64,000 nucleotides of DNA from positions 403,987 to 467,986 of the forward strand of contig DXML01000012.1 of assembly GCA_019414205.1 (NCBI GenBank), read 5' to 3'. Positions 1 to 8,550 of this stretch are shown here, piece by piece. Position numbers and translations under genes: made by a program. Source of the DNA: Collinsella sp. Its GTDB lineage: Bacteria > Actinomycetota > Coriobacteriia > Coriobacteriales > Coriobacteriaceae. Below the pieces are notes generated by a model. It was not told where the DNA came from. It did no database searches and was given only the letters and a program-made list of their open reading frames with translations. Each line of letters begins with the position of its first letter. Positions within the stretch are counted from its first letter, which is position 1.

Positions 1-620
1 GTGACGAGTCGCTCGAGCCCGATGAGGATTTTCAGGCTTCGTGCATGGACGCGGCGCGTGAGCGCCTGGGTGCGGCCGGCTATCATCCGTATGAGGTGGC
101 GAGCTACGCGCTCGACGGCCATGAGTGCGCCCATAACATTGCCTACTGGACCGGACGGGGCTACCTGGGCCTGGGCCGTTCTGCCGCCGGTATGCTTGAT
201 ACTGGGGATTTCGACCGTCTTGCAGGTTTGTTCCCCGGCGTGTCTGCTCGAGGCGACGCGTACCGTGTGCGTTTGGTTCAGCGCGACGATGACGCGACGT
301 CGTTTGAGGCCGAATACCTGTCGCAGCGAGAGGCTGCGGCCGAAGACCTGATGCTCGCTTGTCGCATGACGCGCGGTATTGCGTCCGACCTGTTGGTTCG
401 CGCGGCTCGTGTCATCCCGGCCGATGAGCTGACAGCCGCTTGTGATCGCGCGCTCGAATTGGGTCTTGCCACTTGGGTGCCCGAGACGCTCGGGGTCCAT
501 GAGGGACCCTTTACTTCGGCAGATGTCGTCGCGGGCCATGTTCGAGCTCGTTTAGCACCGACACACCTGGGCTGGCTCGATGGAAATGTTCTGTTCGAGC
601 TGTTTTGGGATCTAGCTTAG
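1..620 (+). CDS. hemW: HemW-like radical SAM protein, C-terminal part (5' truncated)
   Basis: This is the C-terminal part of a coproporphyrinogen III oxidase-like radical SAM protein of the HemW (heme chaperone) family. Reading frame 3 is open from the window edge, so the start and the radical SAM CxxxCxxC motif lie outside. Visible is the family hallmark YEVASYA, followed by an ECAHNIAYW segment and YLGLGRSAAG, and then the winged-helix-like C-terminal domain ending in GNVLFELFWDLA. The position immediately upstream of J-protein genes is usual for hemW in Gram-positive bacteria. The assignment to HemW rather than a true HemN is inferred from the family pattern only. Confidence 0.8.
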   Translation, partial: DESLEPDEDFQASCMDAARERLGAAGYHPYEVASYALDGHECAHNIAYWTGRGYLGLGRSAAGMLDTGDFDRLAGLFPGVSARGDAYRVRLVQRDDDATSFEAEYLSQREAAAEDLMLACRMTRGIASDLLVRAARVIPADELTAACDRALELGLATWVPETLGVHEGPFTSADVVAGHVRARLAPTHLGWLDGNVLFELFWDLA

Positions 621-678
621 GCCGCTCGGGTAGAATTACCGGAATATATACGCTGCTGTGAGCAGGAGGTTGCCGCGC

Positions 679-1782
679 ATGGCGACGATGAACGAAAAAG
701 ATTACTACGAGATTCTAGGTGTCTCCAAGGACGCCACCTCGCGTGATATTCAAAAGGCCTTCCAGCAAAAGGCCCGTAAGCTCCATCCGGACGTCAACAA
801 AGAGCCGGATGCCGAGGAAAAGTTTAAAGAGGTTTCCGAGGCCTACGCCGTGCTTTCGGATGAGCAAAAACGTGCGCGCTACGATGCCATGCGTTCTGGC
901 AATCCCTTTGCCGGTGCCCCTACGGCTTCGCCCTATGGTGGCGGCTATGCCGGCAACACGGGCTATGGCAATCCCTTTGAGGGCGGCTTTCCTTTTGGCG
1001 GTGCCTGGGGCCAGCAGCGTCGCGGCCAGGCTGCCTACAATCCCGAGAACGGCGCCAACGTGGTCGTCGATATCAAACTGGACGCCAAGGAGGCCAAGGA
1101 CGGTGCCCGCAAGACCGTCCGCTATACGCGCTTCGATACCTGTGGTCACTGCGGCGGCTCGGGTTCTGTCTCCTCCGAGCATGCCCATACCTGCCCGAGC
1201 TGCGGTGGCCGCGGGCACATCGACGTCGACTTGTCCTTCCTGTTTGGTGCGGGCACGTTCCAGTCGGTCTGCCCCGAGTGCGGCGGTTCCGGTAAGGTCG
1301 TGGCCGACCCCTGCCCCGATTGCGGTGGCAGCGGTCGTACTCGCGTAACCTCCGAGCAGACGATTGAGTTTCCTGCCGGCACGCACGATGGCGACGAGGT
1401 CCGCATTAGCGGCATGGGTCACGCCGGCACTAACGGTGCCGCTGGCGGTGATCTAGTCGGCCGTGCCCATGTCGAGTCCGAGCGCTTGGAAGGCAAAGCT
1501 CGTACCGGTTTTTACCTGATGGGCATCGTGGCGCCTTTTTTGGTACTCTCGGCCATCTCGGGCGTGTTCTCGGCCTTTGCTGTGATGTGCTTTATTCCGT
1601 TTACCATGGGCCTGTTCATGGTGCTTTCGGACGGCGTGCTTCATCGCAGCCTGCTGTGGTGGAAGCGCGGTGCGATGCAGTTTGCCAACGGTTTTGCCAA
1701 TGGCTTCATGTTCGCGCTCGTGTCGGTTTGGTTCGCGAGCTGCTCGCAACGGGCCATGCTTTCGCCTTACGGAATGCAATAA
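679..1782 (+). CDS. Zinc-finger J-protein with C-terminal membrane segments
   Basis: This is a DnaJ-type Hsp70 co-chaperone of 367 residues. It has an N-terminal J domain with the HPD motif (HPDVNKEPD), a Gly/Phe/Tyr-rich linker, and a zinc-binding region with four motifs (CGHCGGSG, CPSCGGRG, CPECGGSG, CPDCGGSG). The first substrate-binding strand region follows. Where DnaJ normally has the rest of its C-terminal domain, this protein has hydrophobic stretches (starting near GFYLMGIVAPFLVLSAISG) that look like two to four membrane spans. ATG 679 is chosen because AGGAGG at 664-669 is well spaced; an upstream GTG at 658 lies before that site. A second, ordinary dnaJ follows. It is probably a membrane-tethered J-protein that recruits DnaK; the role is not known. 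Confidence 0.8.
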   Translation: MATMNEKDYYEILGVSKDATSRDIQKAFQQKARKLHPDVNKEPDAEEKFKEVSEAYAVLSDEQKRARYDAMRSGNPFAGAPTASPYGGGYAGNTGYGNPFEGGFPFGGAWGQQRRGQAAYNPENGANVVVDIKLDAKEAKDGARKTVRYTRFDTCGHCGGSGSVSSEHAHTCPSCGGRGHIDVDLSFLFGAGTFQSVCPECGGSGKVVADPCPDCGGSGRTRVTSEQTIEFPAGTHDGDEVRISGMGHAGTNGAAGGDLVGRAHVESERLEGKARTGFYLMGIVAPFLVLSAISGVFSAFAVMCFIPFTMGLFMVLSDGVLHRSLLWWKRGAMQFANGFANGFMFALVSVWFASCSQRAMLSPYGMQ

Positions 1783-1863
1783 CATCAAACCCTCTGTTTG
1801 CGGTTGGCCCAGCTTGGGTATAGGACGCACTGTGACAATAATGAAAGTCGGAAGGATTCGGTC

Positions 1864-3012
1864 GTGTCGGAAAATAGGGATTACTACGAGGTACTTGGCG
1901 TCGACAAGGATGCCGACGCGCGGACGATTAAGCGCGCGTTTCTAAAGAAGGCCCGTACCGTACACCCGGACGTTTCGGACGACCCCGAGGCCGAGGCCAA
2001 GTTCAAGGAGCTCAACGAGGCCTATTCCGTTCTTTCCGATGAGCAGAAGCGTGCTAACTACGACCGTTACGGCACTGCCGACGGCCCTGGTGGTTCGGGC
2101 TACGTCGATATCAACGATATCTTTGGTGGTATGGGCATGGACGACTTGTTCTCGTCGTTTTTTGGCGGCGGTGCCGGCGGTGGCGCCCGCAGCCGTCGCG
2201 AGCGTCGTCGCGGTCGTGACATGGCCATCTCGCTTTCGGTGACGCTCGAGGAGGCGGCGCTCGGCTGCAAAAAGACAATCAGCTATGACCGCTTTGCTCC
2301 TTGCGAGGACTGCAATGGCACCGGTAGGGCAGAGGGCGCACAGGAAAAGCAGTGCGGCCGCTGCCACGGCACGGGCTATGTCACGACGGTTCAGCGATCG
2401 TTTTTGGGCCAGGTTCAGTCTTCCTCGCCTTGCCCCGACTGCCATGGCGAGGGCACGGTTATCGACCATCCCTGCGAGACCTGCGATGGTCAGGGCCGCA
2501 CGCCTTCGCATGAAAAGATTGACATCGATATTCCCGCCGGCGTTTCGACCGGTCGACAGCTGCGTGTGAGCGGCTTTGGCGAGACCGGTCTTCGCGGCGA
2601 GCCTTCGGGCGACTTGATTGTCAACGTGCGCGTTGCCGACCATGAGCGCTTTAAGCGCAACGGTGACGACCTGTACCTGGTGAGCGATATCTCGATTGCG
2701 CAGGCTGCGCTCGGCTGCGAGATCGATGTCGAGGGCATTATGCCCGACGAGGTCGTTAAGGTGTGCGTCCCCGCCGGCGCCCAGTACGGCGACACCGTGA
2801 GCGTCAATAATTACGGCATGCCGCGCATTGGCGGTGGCGGTTCGCGTGGCCGCTTGATCGTGCAACTGCGCGTGGTCGTTCCCACCAATCTTTCCAATAA
2901 GCAGCGCGAGCTGCTCCGTGCTTTTGCCGATGAGATGGGCGATGACGTCGCTTCCGGTAAGAAGTCGGTGACCGACCGTATCAAGAGTGCCCTCGACGAT
3001 ATCCTCGATTAA
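1864..3012 (+). CDS. dnaJ: Chaperone DnaJ
   Basis: This is a canonical type I DnaJ of 382 residues that stimulates DnaK ATPase activity and delivers unfolded clients. The order is complete: J domain with HPD (VHPDVSDDPEAE), a glycine-rich linker around GGMGMDDLFSSFFGGG, four zinc motifs (CEDCNGTG, CGRCHGTG, CPDCHGEG, CETCDGQG), both C-terminal beta domains, and a C-terminal helix. GTG 1864 is preferred because GGAAGG at 1850-1855 precedes it and translation from it gives VSENRDYYEVLGV, the normal DnaJ start. The frame stays open back to 1798, but that would add an unconserved stretch. mtaB begins 9 bases after its stop, so the two are probably co-transcribed. Confidence 0.93.
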   Translation: MSENRDYYEVLGVDKDADARTIKRAFLKKARTVHPDVSDDPEAEAKFKELNEAYSVLSDEQKRANYDRYGTADGPGGSGYVDINDIFGGMGMDDLFSSFFGGGAGGGARSRRERRRGRDMAISLSVTLEEAALGCKKTISYDRFAPCEDCNGTGRAEGAQEKQCGRCHGTGYVTTVQRSFLGQVQSSSPCPDCHGEGTVIDHPCETCDGQGRTPSHEKIDIDIPAGVSTGRQLRVSGFGETGLRGEPSGDLIVNVRVADHERFKRNGDDLYLVSDISIAQAALGCEIDVEGIMPDEVVKVCVPAGAQYGDTVSVNNYGMPRIGGGGSRGRLIVQLRVVVPTNLSNKQRELLRAFADEMGDDVASGKKSVTDRIKSALDDILD

Positions 3013-3021
3013 GGAGCCCGC

Positions 3022-4314
3022 GTGCTCGCACCCCATATTTCCGTCGTCAACCTCGGCTGCCGTGTCAACCGGGTTGAGTCTGACCGTATCACTGCCGATC
3101 TTATGCGCCTGGGTTTTGCTATGGTGGAGCCCCAGGATGCCGACCTGATCGTCATTAACACCTGTGCCGTTACGGGCGAGGCCGAGGCCAAGACCCGTAA
3201 GGCCGTCCGTCATGCGCTGGCCCATCCAAATGAGCCCTATGTAGTCGTGACCGGATGCGTGGTCAATTTGCATCCCGAGGAGCTGTTGGAGCTTTCGGAT
3301 CGCGTGATTGCCGAGCCGTCTAAGATCGATGTCGCCGAACGTGTCTGCGATGTGCTGGGTGTCGAATCCGATAGTGTGGCCGCCTGCAGCGACAGCGATG
3401 TGGTCGACGCTCTGGGTCGCTCGCGTCTGGGTGTGAAGATCCAGGATGGCTGCAACCACCGTTGCACCTATTGCATCGTGTGGAAGGCCCGCGGTCCCGA
3501 GCGTTCCGTGCCCGTCGAGTCCGTGCTTGAGCAAGTTCGCGAGGCCCAGGAGGCCGGCGTGCCCGAGGTGGTGCTGACCGGTGTGAACCTGGGTGCCTAC
3601 GATGGCAAGAGCGCGACCGACGAGCATGTCGAAATCGATGAGCTGCTCGAGGCCATCATGGAGCGCACGACTATTGCGCATGTGCGCATTTCCTCGGTCG
3701 AACCCATGGATATCTCTGAGCGCCTGCTTAAGGTTATGGCGCGCTATCCGCAGCGTATTGCCCCGTTTTTGCACCTGCCCGTACAGTCCGGCTGTACGGC
3801 GACGCTGCATCGCATGGGTCGTCCCTATAGTGCCGAGGCCTTTGAGGACACGGTGCGCATGATTCGCGCCATCCTGCCGCAGGCGTCTCTTTCGTGCGAC
3901 GTCATCGTCGGTTTTCCTGGTGAGACGGACGAGGAGTTCGAGGAGTCGCTGGCGCTGTGCCGCCGCGTGGGGTTCTCGCGTATGCACGTGTTCCGCTACA
4001 GTAAGCGTCCCGGTACCCTTGCTGCCGACATGCCCGACCAGGTGCCGCCCGAGGTTATGGCCGAGCGCAGCCGCCGTATGCGAGACGCGGCGCAGGAGCT
4101 CGCTATCGCCGACGCTCGTCGTCGCGTGGGCACCGTTGAGCGCGCCGTGCTCGAGTATGGTGACAACCTGACGCTCGGTTCGTTCCATCATGCCCGTCTT
4201 GACGATACCTGTGGACTTACAGCCCCGTGCCTGCTCGATGTTGCTATCATCGGAGTCGATGATTCCGGCTTGGTCCATGCGCGCAGGGAGGTCCATGGAA
4301 GCCTCGAAGATTAG
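3022..4314 (+). CDS. mtaB: tRNA t6A37 methylthiotransferase MtaB
   Basis: This is a radical SAM methylthiotransferase that converts t6A37 to ms2t6A37 in ANN-decoding tRNAs. It is 430 residues long. The N-terminal UPF0004 domain opens with ISVVNLGCRVNRVESD and supplies the auxiliary cluster cysteines (NLGC, NTCAV, TGCVV). The radical SAM motif CNHRCTYC is at about 144-151, and a TRAM-like tail follows. The LGCRVN wording is typical of MtaB rather than MiaB (FGCQMN) or RimO (LGCAKN), both of which are also in this window. GTG 3022 has AAGGAG just upstream. The phoH start lies inside its last 20 bases, which suggests translational coupling. Confidence 0.9.
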   Translation: MLAPHISVVNLGCRVNRVESDRITADLMRLGFAMVEPQDADLIVINTCAVTGEAEAKTRKAVRHALAHPNEPYVVVTGCVVNLHPEELLELSDRVIAEPSKIDVAERVCDVLGVESDSVAACSDSDVVDALGRSRLGVKIQDGCNHRCTYCIVWKARGPERSVPVESVLEQVREAQEAGVPEVVLTGVNLGAYDGKSATDEHVEIDELLEAIMERTTIAHVRISSVEPMDISERLLKVMARYPQRIAPFLHLPVQSGCTATLHRMGRPYSAEAFEDTVRMIRAILPQASLSCDVIVGFPGETDEEFEESLALCRRVGFSRMHVFRYSKRPGTLAADMPDQVPPEVMAERSRRMRDAAQELAIADARRRVGTVERAVLEYGDNLTLGSFHHARLDDTCGLTAPCLLDVAIIGVDDSGLVHARREVHGSLED

Positions 4315-5281
4315 ACTTACCGTTCCCGAGGGAGTTGATCCCTCGCGTGTTTTGGGCGCCGGCGACGGCGTCCTTCGTGCGCTCGAGAGCTTGGTTCGCG
4401 CTCACGTGGTCGCCCGTGGCGATAGGATCTCCGTGAGCGGCGACCCGGACGAGGTCGAGCTCGTGGCTCGCTTTTTCGAACATGCTTTTCGCGAGGCGGC
4501 GGCCGGTCGTACCCTGTCTGCCGACGATGTCTCGCGTTGCCTGGCCGTCTTGCGCGACGGCGAGCATGAGGCCACATCGCTTCGCGATGACGTGCTGCTT
4601 TCGTATCGCGGTCGCGTCATTCGTCCCAAGACGCTTGGGCAAAAGCGCTATGTGGATGCCATTCGCTCGCATACCATCACCTTTGGCTTGGGTCCTGCCG
4701 GTACCGGTAAGACCTATCTGGCCATGGCGCTCGCCGTTGCCGCGCTCAAGCGCCATGAGGTGGGCCGTTTGATCTTGACGCGTCCGGTTGTCGAAGCAGG
4801 GGAGAACCTGGGCTTTTTGCCCGGCACCCTCGAGGAAAAGATCGATCCGTACATGCGCCCGCTCTACGATGCCCTTTTTGACATGATGGATCGTGAGCGC
4901 ACCGATGAGCTTATGGAGCGCGGCGTGATCGAGATCGCCCCGCTCGCCTACATGCGCGGTCGTACGCTGAGCGATGCTTTCGTGGTGCTCGACGAGGCGC
5001 AAAATACCACGCCCGAGCAGATGAAGATGTTCCTGACACGCCTTGGATTCAACTCCAAGTTCGTGATTACCGGCGACCTCAGCCAGCGCGACCTGGTGGG
5101 TCGTCGTGGTGGCTTGGCGGATGTCGAGAAGATTTTGGGCCGTGTCGACGATGTGGCATTTTCTCACCTCGAGCGTGCCGACGTGGTGCGTCATGCCCTA
5201 GTGGGTTGTATCGTTGAGGCATATGATGCTTATGATGACGTGCGTGAGCAACGCTCACGCGACCGAAAGGAGTCCCGTTGA
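4295..5281 (+). CDS. phoH: PhoH-family ATPase
   Basis: This is a PhoH/YbeZ-type P-loop ATPase of 328 residues, probably cytoplasmic and linked to RNA metabolism. An N-terminal region with a KH-like fold precedes the ATPase core. Walker A is at about 133-141 (GPAGTGKTY), and a Walker B-like VVLDEAQNT follows with the family's TRLGFNSKFVITGD segment. ATG 4295 is chosen because AGGGAGG precedes it; the frame remains open further upstream only by running through mtaB. It overlaps mtaB by 20 bases and ybeY by 4 bases. The phoH-ybeY-dgkA-era order is the standard one in Gram-positive bacteria. The molecular substrate is not established. Confidence 0.92.
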   Translation: MEASKIRLTVPEGVDPSRVLGAGDGVLRALESLVRAHVVARGDRISVSGDPDEVELVARFFEHAFREAAAGRTLSADDVSRCLAVLRDGEHEATSLRDDVLLSYRGRVIRPKTLGQKRYVDAIRSHTITFGLGPAGTGKTYLAMALAVAALKRHEVGRLILTRPVVEAGENLGFLPGTLEEKIDPYMRPLYDALFDMMDRERTDELMERGVIEIAPLAYMRGRTLSDAFVVLDEAQNTTPEQMKMFLTRLGFNSKFVITGDLSQRDLVGRRGGLADVEKILGRVDDVAFSHLERADVVRHALVGCIVEAYDAYDDVREQRSRDRKESR

Positions 5282-5787
5282 GTGTATTGATCAGCAACGA
5301 TGCCGAGCTCGATACGCTGCTCGATGCTCAGGAGGTGGAGCACATCTGCGAGGTCGTGCTTGCCGCCGAGGGCGTTGAGCGTGAAGTCGAGATTTCCCTT
5401 TCGTATGTCGACGAGGACGAGATGCACGAGCTCAACCACGAGTGGCGCGGTATCGACCGCACCACCGATGTGCTCTCGTTTGAGTGCGATTCGGCCTTTG
5501 ACGATGACATTCCCGCCGATGAGACGCTCGAGCTCGGCGATATCATCTTGGCCCCGCAGGTTATTGCCCGTCAGGCCCCCGGTTTTGGCAATAGCCCCGC
5601 TGACGAGTGCCGTCTGATGCTCGTTCACGGCATGCTGCACCTGCTGGGCTATGACCACATCGAGGACGACGAGGCCGAGGTTATGGAGGCCCGCGAGGAC
5701 GCTATCCTGCGCGATCTGGCGCTCGAGCGCGGCGAGGATCCCAAACTGGTTCACGTCGGCCCCATCACCAATCATGCCCACGACTAG
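5278..5787 (+). CDS. ybeY: rRNA maturation endoribonuclease YbeY
   Basis: YbeY is a zinc-dependent endoribonuclease needed for 16S rRNA 3' maturation and ribosome quality control. The 169-residue protein has the diagnostic metal site HGMLHLLGYDH at about 117-127, in which three histidines bind zinc, preceded by the RTTDVLSF segment. The start is TTG 5278, which overlaps the phoH stop (TTGA), with AAAGGAG just upstream. The overlap and the gene order phoH-ybeY-dgkA-era support one operon. The length and all metal ligands are normal. Confidence 0.93.
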   Translation: MSVLISNDAELDTLLDAQEVEHICEVVLAAEGVEREVEISLSYVDEDEMHELNHEWRGIDRTTDVLSFECDSAFDDDIPADETLELGDIILAPQVIARQAPGFGNSPADECRLMLVHGMLHLLGYDHIEDDEAEVMEAREDAILRDLALERGEDPKLVHVGPITNHAHD

Positions 5788-5796
5788 GAGCCGTTT

Positions 5797-6174
5797 ATGA
5801 TTCCCGGATCGAACAAGGACCATCCGTCCTTTTTAAAGTCGTTCTCCTACGCCATGGAGGGCTTCGTCACCGCCGTCAAGACCGAGCGCAACATTAAGGT
5901 CATGCTCGTGGCGGGCGTGTGCACCGTCATTGCCGGCTGCATCGTGGGGCTCGACATTGCCGAGTGGGCCACGATTATCATCTGCTGCGGCCTGGTGATT
6001 CACGGCGAGCTGTGCAATACCGCCATGGAGGCCATTGTCGATCTGGCGACCCAGGAGCTCCATCCGCTGGCAAAACGCGCCAAGGACATCGCCGCCGCCT
6101 CTGTATACGTTCTTTCCATCACCGCCGCGATTGTGGGCGTGCTGGTATTTGCCCACGCGCTCGGCTTTATTTAG
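5797..6174 (+). CDS. dgkA: Diacylglycerol/undecaprenol kinase DgkA
   Basis: This is a small integral-membrane lipid kinase of 125 residues from the DgkA family. It has three predicted membrane helices (about 36-54, 58-75 and 98-122). The catalytic family motif is present as ELCNTAMEAIVDLAT followed by AKRAKDIAAASV. In Gram-positive bacteria this family mostly phosphorylates undecaprenol to feed the cell-wall carrier lipid pool, so undecaprenol kinase activity is more likely than diacylglycerol kinase (inference from family knowledge). It sits 9 bases after ybeY and 12 bases before era. Confidence 0.88.
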   Translation: MIPGSNKDHPSFLKSFSYAMEGFVTAVKTERNIKVMLVAGVCTVIAGCIVGLDIAEWATIIICCGLVIHGELCNTAMEAIVDLATQELHPLAKRAKDIAAASVYVLSITAAIVGVLVFAHALGFI

Positions 6175-6186
6175 AAAGGGATTCCC

Positions 6187-7254
6187 ATGTCCGACAATAT
6201 GCAGTCTACCGATGAGATTTTGGACGACGAGTCCCCGGATGCTAAGGCGACCGAGGCCTATGAGGAAGTCGAGGAGTTCGACCCGTTTGAGGGCATGAGC
6301 GACGAGGAGCTCGACGCCCTGTGCGATGAGGACGACAGCCTCGCGGGCTTTGGCGACGTTGAGCCCGGTTTCCGCAGTGGCTTCGTGGCCTTGGTCGGCC
6401 GCCCCAACGCCGGTAAGTCAACGCTGCTCAACGCCTGCTATGGCAAAAAGGTCGCCATCACCTCGCCGGTGGCCCAGACGACCCGCCGCCGCATGCGCGC
6501 CGTCGTCAACCGCCCCGGCTACCAGCTGGTCTTTGTCGATACCCCGGGTATCCACAAGCCCAAGGACGGTCTAGGGTCCGAGCTGAACAAGAGCGCGCTG
6601 TTCGAGCTGAACGATGTCGATGTTGTCGCGTTTTTGATTGATGCCACCAAACCGATCGGCAGGGGAGACGCCTGGGTTGCCGAGCGTGTCAAGAATGCCC
6701 GTTCCAAGAAGGTCCTGGTGCTCACCAAGGCCGATGAGGCCGACCCCGCACAGGTCATGGAGCAGCTTAAGGCAGCCCACGAGCTTATGGACTTTGACGA
6801 CGAGATCGTGACGTCGTCGGTCAAGAACTTCAACGTCGATGCCTTTATCGAGACCGTTGCGCACTTTTTGCCCGAGGGCCCGCGTTGGTTCCCCGAGGAC
6901 ATGGGTACCGACGCTTCTGACGAGACGCTCGTTGCCGAGTTTGTGCGCGAGAAGGTCTTGCGCCGCACCCGTGATGAGATCCCTCACTCCGTTGGCGTAA
7001 TCTGCGACGCGCTCGAGCAGACCAAGAAGGTGCTGCGCGTGCACGCCACTATTTACGTCGAGCGCGAGGGCCAAAAGGGCATCATCATCGGCAAGGGCGG
7101 CGAGATGATCAAGCATATCGGTATCGACGCCCGCCGCGATCTTGAGCGCATTTTTGGCACGCAGGTCTTTTTGGAGCTGGACGTGAAGGTCAAGGCCGGC
7201 TGGCGTGACGACGAGGCCCAGATTCGTCGCTTTGGCTACAACGCCGAGGACTAA
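6187..7254 (+). CDS. era: GTPase Era with acidic N-terminal extension
   Basis: Era is an essential GTPase that binds the 3' end of 16S rRNA during 30S assembly. The 355-residue protein has G1 GRPNAGKST at about 70-79, DTPG in G3, TKAD in G4, and a C-terminal KH domain with IIIGKGGEMIKHIG. It is longer than usual, because about 60 acidic residues (many Asp and Glu, starting SDNMQSTDEILDDE) precede the GTPase core. ATG 6187 has AAAGGG upstream, and no start exists closer to the core that would be better supported. It lies in the phoH-ybeY-dgkA-era-recO run. Confidence 0.93.
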   Translation: MSDNMQSTDEILDDESPDAKATEAYEEVEEFDPFEGMSDEELDALCDEDDSLAGFGDVEPGFRSGFVALVGRPNAGKSTLLNACYGKKVAITSPVAQTTRRRMRAVVNRPGYQLVFVDTPGIHKPKDGLGSELNKSALFELNDVDVVAFLIDATKPIGRGDAWVAERVKNARSKKVLVLTKADEADPAQVMEQLKAAHELMDFDDEIVTSSVKNFNVDAFIETVAHFLPEGPRWFPEDMGTDASDETLVAEFVREKVLRRTRDEIPHSVGVICDALEQTKKVLRVHATIYVEREGQKGIIIGKGGEMIKHIGIDARRDLERIFGTQVFLELDVKVKAGWRDDEAQIRRFGYNAED

Positions 7255-7269
7255 GGACGCGCAGCGCGC

Positions 7270-8019
7270 ATGGCAGGCTCCCGGACATATCGCACGAAGG
7301 TGCTCGTGCTCGACAAGACCAAGCTCAAAGAGACCGATCTGATTCTGACGATGCTTGACGAGCGGGGTCGTCAGGTTCGTGCCGTGGCAAAGGGGGCCCG
7401 CAAACCCGGTGGGCGCTTGGCGGCGCGCTGCGAATTATTCTGTACCGTCGATATGCTGCTCGCACATGGACGCTCGCTCGACGTTGTTTCTCAGGCCGAG
7501 CTTTTGGAAGCGCCGGTTGGCGCCGCGCCCGATTACGAGACGACCTGCGCCGCAAGCGCGATTGCCGCGGTCGCGCGCGTGTGCTCATTCGAGGACGCCG
7601 AGGACCCGTTTACCTTTGCCATCACGCAGCGGGCGCTCACGCTTGTCGGCTGTGGGCTCGACTCGGCACATATGGACCTGCTCGTGGCGGCCTTTGTCTT
7701 TAAACTTCTGTCGCACGTGGGCTATCGACCCGATTTTTCGGCCTGCGTGCTGTGCGGAGACCCCATGCTGTCGTACTTTTCGCCCCAGGCGGGCGGGCTC
7801 ATGTGCGGTTCGTGCGCGTCGAGCGTTCCGGGTGCCGAGCTGGTTTCGACCGGTGAGGTCGAGTGGCTGCGCGCCCTCATGTCCATGACCTTCGATGCAC
7901 TCATGGTCGAGCGAATCGACCCGCATACGGCGGCGTTCTTGCTCGGGCTTTCGCATGTGTGGGCTGCGACGCACACCGACCAGCGCCTCCGTGCGATGGA
8001 ATTCATGTTGGGTCGGTGA
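7270..8019 (+). CDS. recO: DNA repair protein RecO
   Basis: RecO is the recombination mediator that, with RecR, loads RecA onto SSB-coated single-stranded DNA. The 249-residue protein has an N-terminal OB-fold (RTKVLVLDKTKLKETDLILTM, shown here in part as the family pattern) and an alpha-helical domain. A zinc-finger-like cysteine cluster is visible as CVLCGDPM and CGSC in its second half. It starts 15 bases after era and closes this operon. The next gene, rpsO, has its own leader. Length and domain content are normal. Confidence 0.9.
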   Translation: MAGSRTYRTKVLVLDKTKLKETDLILTMLDERGRQVRAVAKGARKPGGRLAARCELFCTVDMLLAHGRSLDVVSQAELLEAPVGAAPDYETTCAASAIAAVARVCSFEDAEDPFTFAITQRALTLVGCGLDSAHMDLLVAAFVFKLLSHVGYRPDFSACVLCGDPMLSYFSPQAGGLMCGSCASSVPGAELVSTGEVEWLRALMSMTFDALMVERIDPHTAAFLLGLSHVWAATHTDQRLRAMEFMLGR

Positions 8020-8043
8020 TGATGCGCATGGGCGGTCTGCTTG

Positions 8044-8052
8044 TGGTAACAT
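8044..8052 (+). promoter_or_regulatory. Possible extended -10 promoter for rpsO
   Basis: A TG at 8044-8045, one base, then TAACAT at 8047-8052 resembles an extended -10 element. No good -35 is seen. It is in a suitable place to start a leader of about 100 bases ahead of rpsO. Confidence 0.3.
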
Positions 8053-8121
8053 ACCGACCTGTTGGTACCTCGACCTTGGATGCTCGCTCCACCGACGGCT
8101 TCCCAGTCCGAGGCGAATAGT

Positions 8122-8137
8122 GTCGCCCGCGGGCGAC
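8122..8137 (+). promoter_or_regulatory. Hairpin in rpsO leader, possible S15 autoregulatory site
   Basis: The 16-base perfect palindrome GTCGCCCGCGGGCGAC ends 10 bases before the GAAAGG ribosome-binding site of rpsO. S15 represses its own translation through leader RNA structures in several bacteria, so this is a candidate regulatory hairpin. Assignment is inference from position and structure only. Confidence 0.35.
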
Positions 8138-8157
8138 AAGAAACGAAAGGTGAAACA

Positions 8158-8436
8158 ATGACTGTTTCCAAAGAGCGCAAGGCTGAGCTGACTGCCCAGT
8201 TCGGTAACACCCCGGTCGACACCGGCAACCCCAAGGTTCAGGTCGCCATCCTGTCCGAGCGCATCAAGGAGCTGACCGAGCACATGAAGTCCCACCAGAA
8301 GGACTTCCACACCCGTCGTGGCCTGCTCATGCTCGTCGGCCGTCGTCGTCGTCTTCTCTCCTACATCAAGAAGAACGACATCGTCGAGTACCGTGAGCTC
8401 ATCAAGGCTCTGGGCATCCGCGACAACATCCAGTAA
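8158..8436 (+). CDS. rpsO: 30S ribosomal protein S15
   Basis: S15 is a primary 16S rRNA-binding protein of the small subunit, recognising the helix 20-22 junction. The 92-residue product has the usual length and the conserved segments GNTPVDTGNPKVQVAILSERI (given here by its start and end) and RRGLLMLVGRRRRLLSYI. ATG 8158 is chosen because GAAAGG lies just upstream and MTVSKERKAEL is the normal start. It is followed by a terminator and then by pnp, the rpsO-pnp order found very widely in bacteria. Confidence 0.97.
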   Translation: MTVSKERKAELTAQFGNTPVDTGNPKVQVAILSERIKELTEHMKSHQKDFHTRRGLLMLVGRRRRLLSYIKKNDIVEYRELIKALGIRDNIQ

Positions 8437-8451
8437 GGATTTGTACATGCT

Positions 8452-8483
8452 AAGAGCGTCCTGCGCAGCGGGGCGCTCTTTTT
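8452..8483 (+). terminator. Intrinsic terminator after rpsO
   Basis: A 10-bp stem with one G-U pair (AAGAGCGTCC with GGGCGCTCTT) and a 9-base loop is followed by TTTTT. It separates rpsO from pnp and may be partial, since the two genes are often co-transcribed. Confidence 0.8.
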
Positions 8484-8550
8484 GTGTAAGGGCGCGAACA
8501 ATCACGCTCTGAAGCGTGGCGGGGGCAGGGGGCCCGCGTCACATGAGAAG

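Noticed and set aside
1423..1782. Frameshift in the first J-protein gene to explain its odd C-terminus
   Set aside because: The frame is open without interruption, the other frames here give no DnaJ C-terminal motifs, and the hydrophobic segments look like proper membrane helices.
1942..4296. A 784-codon open frame on the - strand opposite dnaJ and mtaB
   Set aside because: It is a shadow of two clear genes. High G+C at third positions keeps the opposite frame open; the translation is His/Gly/Ala-rich with no domain.
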